From contig NZ_LMDW01000005.1 of NCBI RefSeq assembly GCF_001425205.1, positions 62,001 through 126,000 on the forward strand: a stretch of 64,000 bases of DNA. The letters run 5' to 3'. Source of the DNA: Variovorax sp. Root411 (GTDB lineage Bacteria; Pseudomonadota; Gammaproteobacteria; Burkholderiales; Burkholderiaceae_C). The number at the start of each line of letters is the position of its first letter. Within the stretch, counting starts at the first letter, position 1. A program made the translations under genes and the position numbers. The notes under the pieces are model-generated. The model was not told where the DNA came from, made no database searches, and worked only from the letters and a program-made list of their open reading frames with translations. Positions 61,050-64,000 of the stretch are shown here, piece after piece.

Positions 61050-62126
61050 ATGCCACCAAAACTAGGCACAACCCGCAAACAGCGGAAGACCCAGCACGTC
61101 GCCAAGGGCGGCGTCATCCAGCCGTCGTCGCAAATCCTTCTGCTGAATCCCGACCAATGGGAAGAGTTCATCCTGGCCGCCGCGCGCCAGCGCGATCTTC
61201 CCGGCGGCAGCCACTATGCGGTCGTCAAGCGCCTAGGCGGGGCCGGCGACGGTGGCCGCGACATTGAGGCGCGGTATGGCCAGGCGTTGGTGCGTGACGG
61301 CTGGGACCTGTACCAGGCCAAGCACTATGCTCAGGGGCTGACGCACAGCGACGCCTTCCCGGAGATGGCGAAGTTCTTCAAGCAGTTGGCCTTGAAGACC
61401 TACCCCCGCCCAACTTACTACTATTTCTGCTGCCCGAGGGCGGTCGGCAACGAGCTCCACAACACGATGGCGTCGGGTGCTGCAGCCTACAAGGCAAAGT
61501 TCCTCGATGCCTGGAAGAACGAGCACACCGGCATGAAGGGCAGGGCGGCCGAGCTGACGCAAGGCGTTCAGGCTGCCATCGACGATTTCGATTTCGCCCG
61601 CTTCATTGAGTGCCCTGTGCACAACCTGCTGGCCTGGCACGCGCTCGACAGGGCTGCCCACCATGACCTTTTCGGCATCGTGCCCGAACGCGGCGACGAT
61701 GATCCGATGCCTGTTCAGCCCGCCGGACACGAAGACGTGTATCTCGACGAGCTCCTTCGCGTCTACACCGAGCACAAGGCTTCGCCCGTGACATGGGTCG
61801 ATGTGCCCGGCAGCGATTACGAGGGACACCTCACTGCCCAGCGGCAGACCTTCTACTGCGCTGAGGGCCTGCAGCGCTTCAGCCGTGACATCTACCCACA
61901 AGAGCAGGAGTTTGAACGGCTGCTGGATATGGTCTACGCAGGCATCCGCCCCACGGTAGTCCAACTTCGTCTCAAGACGGGGATGGACCGTGTCGACGCG
62001 ACCGTCGACAAGGCTTCGACGTTGCAAGTCCAGGAGAGCCGCCTGTCGCCCCAGCTTCGTGGGGGTGACCTACCTGGCACCTGCCATCACCTCGTCAACG
62101 GGGGTAGGCTCAAGTGGGTCAAATGA
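61050..62126 (+). CDS. ABC-3C system effector with Mrr-like restriction-nuclease domain
   Basis: This is a 358-residue protein. Residues 30-120 form a PD-(D/E)xK (Mrr_cat-type) nuclease: WEEFILAA, then GAGDGGRDIEARY (catalytic Asp) and LYQAKHY (Q-x-K). The C-terminal part (about 230-358) is of the ABC-three-component C-terminal type that docks on the other subunits. The gene precedes, with an ATGA overlap, the middle component and then the Rad50-like ATPase, the standard ABC-3C order. The role is probably DNA cleavage after the ATPase senses invading DNA. Confidence 0.85.
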   Translation: MPPKLGTTRKQRKTQHVAKGGVIQPSSQILLLNPDQWEEFILAAARQRDLPGGSHYAVVKRLGGAGDGGRDIEARYGQALVRDGWDLYQAKHYAQGLTHSDAFPEMAKFFKQLALKTYPRPTYYYFCCPRAVGNELHNTMASGAAAYKAKFLDAWKNEHTGMKGRAAELTQGVQAAIDDFDFARFIECPVHNLLAWHALDRAAHHDLFGIVPERGDDDPMPVQPAGHEDVYLDELLRVYTEHKASPVTWVDVPGSDYEGHLTAQRQTFYCAEGLQRFSRDIYPQEQEFERLLDMVYAGIRPTVVQLRLKTGMDRVDATVDKASTLQVQESRLSPQLRGGDLPGTCHHLVNGGRLKWVK

Positions 62127-62617
62127 AGAAGTCCAAGCCCATCGCCGCCTTTAACTCGCCTTTCGAACTGGGCGTTCGGATGGTCTACCTACTCAACTCC
62201 TTGCAGCCGGCCGGCGCCGACCTCCAGAAGCTCGTCCTGCTCGACTACGCCATCGTGTATTCCGACGATCTCGGCGGGCCCCCCAGCCTTCACACACCGG
62301 TGCCCTACCGCGGCAGCGAGTACCTGAGCCGCCGCGACCTCATCGCCCAAGGCCTCTACCTGATGAGCACCCGCGGCCTCGTCGCCGTTGCCATGGACGA
62401 GACCGGCATTACCTACTTCGCCGGTGATAGCGCCAGGACCTTGGTCGGCGCGCTGACATCACCCTACTTGCGTGAGCTGGAAGGCCGGTGTCGGTGGGCG
62501 GCCACGACCTTCACCACGCTCAGCTCGCGAGACATGACCGAACGATTCGCCCAGCAAGGGCACTTGTGGGGTGCCGAATTTGAAGGTGCCAGAGCACGAG
62601 GGCACCAATGGCAATAA
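62123..62617 (+). CDS. ABC-3C system middle component
   Basis: This is a 164-residue protein. The opening FNSPFELGVRMVYLLNSL and the later segment YLSRRDLIAQGLYLMSTRGLV fit the winged-helix middle component of ABC-three-component systems (MC). It probably bridges the effector and the Rad50-like ATPase, like MukE/kleisin-associated proteins. The start at 62123 overlaps the effector stop (ATGA), and the end overlaps the next gene by 10 bases. Confidence 0.85.
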   Translation: MKKSKPIAAFNSPFELGVRMVYLLNSLQPAGADLQKLVLLDYAIVYSDDLGGPPSLHTPVPYRGSEYLSRRDLIAQGLYLMSTRGLVAVAMDETGITYFAGDSARTLVGALTSPYLRELEGRCRWAATTFTTLSSRDMTERFAQQGHLWGAEFEGARARGHQWQ

Positions 62618-64000
62618 CGCTGAAGCACTTGGCGGTGTACGGTCCGGGCCTGTCGCCAGCCGTGGTGTCGTTTGACGGACATCGCACCCTCATTCGCGGC
62701 CCCAGCGACACAGGCAAGTCGCACATCTGGGACTGCATTTGGTTTCTGCTGGGCGGTACAGGGGCACTAGAGCAGTTTCCAGAGTCAGAAGGCTACGATT
62801 CGCTGGAGCTCGCCTTCCTGCATGATAGGCATGAGTACCTTGTGCGCAAGGCAATGGCCGGCGGCGCCGCGCGCGTGCTGGTGCGGCTGGACGAGATTTG
62901 GGTCGCTGACGGTGCGCCGAACTCGCTCGAAGACGTCGCGCAGGATCTCGGTGAGTTGCTCGTCGAGCTGATTGGCGCAGAAGGCAAGAAGGTGCTTCGC
63001 ACACGAAGTGAGAAGGGCGCCATTACCGGTGACGACATCAGGCATTGGGCGCTGCTCTCCCAGCCCGGGATGATTTCCAGAGACGCGACCAAGGGCAAAG
63101 GTCATGGCTCGGACAAGCGCGTCTCTTCCTACTCGCTCTTCCTCAGCGGGCTCGACGACTCCGCGGTGGAGCTCTACAAGAGCAGTTCCATCAAAGACCA
63201 AGCCAAGGGCAAGTTAGCGGCCGCCGAGTCGGAAATGGCGCGCCTGGAGGGCGTGATTCCTGTTGACACAAATCGCGCATCAACCGTCGCTGCCCTGGCA
63301 TGGGTCGACGAGCGTCTTGACATGTTCGCCACGCAGCTCCAGGCGCGCTCGTCGGTTCTGAAGGAACTGCGACAGAAGATCGCCGCAGAAGGAGACGCTC
63401 TCACTACTGCATCGGCGCAGCTCGCCAGCGCCACATCGATGCGCGAGCGTTTCGCGCTGCTGGACCTGAAGTATTCAAGTGACCTTGCCCGGCTCGGAGC
63501 TACGGACGAGGGCATCGCCTTCTTCCAGGCCTTGGCAGAGACGCCCTGCCCGCTCTGCGGCACGCCGGTCGAGCAGCACGTGGATCCCGGCAATCTGAAA
63601 CCCAGGGCGCCAACAAAGTACCGAGATGCCATTGCCGCCGAGGCCGAGAAGATTCGCGAACTTCGGCGCGGCCTGCAGCCATCCCTGGCCCATGAGAAGG
63701 CGCGCATCGTCACTGCCACCGCCGATGTGCAACGTCTGACCGCGTCGCTCGAGGTCCTGGAAGAGCAGGAGACGTTGGTCCTGCGGGCCGCGGGGCAGGA
63801 ATTCGATGGGGACCCGCGCGAGCTTGCCGAGTCCCACACGCGGTTCTCGTCATTGATAGACGCCTTCGACGAAGTCGATCGGCTGAAGGGTGAGATCGCC
63901 CGTCTCGAGCAGGAAACGAAGCAGAAAAGGACAGCCCTCGTCCGCAACGTGGGGTCGCACGGCGATGAGGTCGGGGCGATCGCGCGCCAGATGCTCAACG
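62608..64000 (+). CDS. ABC-3C Rad50/SMC-like ATPase (DUF3732), cut by window edge
   Basis: At least 464 residues are visible and the frame continues beyond 64,000. Walker A is GPSDTGKSH near 31-39 with an AAA_23-like N-terminal. A coiled coil (about 195-270, then 345-420) flanks a zinc-hook CPLCG near 313, as in Rad50. Signature and Walker B motifs should lie beyond the edge. It is the DNA-sensing ATPase of the ABC-3C system; the start overlaps the middle component. Confidence 0.88.
   Translation, partial: MAITLKHLAVYGPGLSPAVVSFDGHRTLIRGPSDTGKSHIWDCIWFLLGGTGALEQFPESEGYDSLELAFLHDRHEYLVRKAMAGGAARVLVRLDEIWVADGAPNSLEDVAQDLGELLVELIGAEGKKVLRTRSEKGAITGDDIRHWALLSQPGMISRDATKGKGHGSDKRVSSYSLFLSGLDDSAVELYKSSSIKDQAKGKLAAAESEMARLEGVIPVDTNRASTVAALAWVDERLDMFATQLQARSSVLKELRQKIAAEGDALTTASAQLASATSMRERFALLDLKYSSDLARLGATDEGIAFFQALAETPCPLCGTPVEQHVDPGNLKPRAPTKYRDAIAAEAEKIRELRRGLQPSLAHEKARIVTATADVQRLTASLEVLEEQETLVLRAAGQEFDGDPRELAESHTRFSSLIDAFDEVDRLKGEIARLEQETKQKRTALVRNVGSHGDEVGAIARQMLN

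Overview
The window looks like a GC-rich betaproteobacterial chromosome, most likely a Comamonadaceae/Variovorax-type bacterium. I infer this from gene content and codon style; no 16S rRNA is present. A core segment runs from 1 to about 14.5 kb. It is followed by a large accessory island that starts just downstream of a tRNA-Arg(CCG) gene and continues past the right edge.

Core segment (1-14.5 kb): a lemA / TPM-domain pair, a Rossmann-fold protein, a translationally coupled pair made of a membrane-anchored ClpB-like AAA+ ATPase and a proline-rich membrane protein, an NTF2-like protein, a YheT-type alpha/beta hydrolase, a DUF2946-type protein, a membrane-anchored cytochrome c, and a complete tripartite RND efflux operon (adaptor, pump, outer-membrane lipoprotein). 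The efflux operon diverges from its TetR/AcrR repressor gene over an AcrR-like operator.

Island junction (14.4-15.4 kb): the tRNA, its terminator, three GGGGTAC repeats that could be integrase sites, a broken maeB fragment, and one copy of a 43-bp repeat whose second copy lies at 31.25 kb. No integrase gene is seen in the window.

Defence module A (15.4-30.8 kb, plus strand, tightly packed): a YjiT-like (STY4851/ECs_5259) protein, a 2,100-aa DEAH helicase with a DUF1998-type C-terminus, a DUF3883 nuclease-like protein, a HIT-family protein, an HNH nuclease, and a UvrD-type helicase carrying a nuclease-like insert and a topoisomerase-type zinc finger. A small HNH gene on the opposite strand closes the module.

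Defence module B (31.4-55.7 kb, minus strand, eight genes overlapping or close together): in transcription order a SNF2 helicase, a large N6-adenine methyltransferase, an HNH-DGQHR protein, a Ser/Thr kinase fused to an SF1 helicase, a PLD nuclease-like protein, a partly PLD-like protein, a 2,114-aa DELH helicase/DUF1998 protein, and a RelE-like/UvrD-like helicase. The parts list resembles class 1 DISARM (SNF2, adenine methylase, helicase, DUF1998, PLD) but with helicase and DUF1998 on one chain and with several extra components. It is the strongest candidate for an unusual system here.

Mobile-element housekeeping (56.2-60.5 kb): small genes typical of integrative elements (glycine-zipper protein, DUF932, YqaJ-type exonuclease, recombination-directionality-like protein), separated by hairpin/T-run elements and followed by four tandem hairpins. 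From 61.05 kb an ABC-three-component defence system begins: Mrr-like effector, middle component, and a Rad50-like DUF3732 ATPase that is cut by the window edge.
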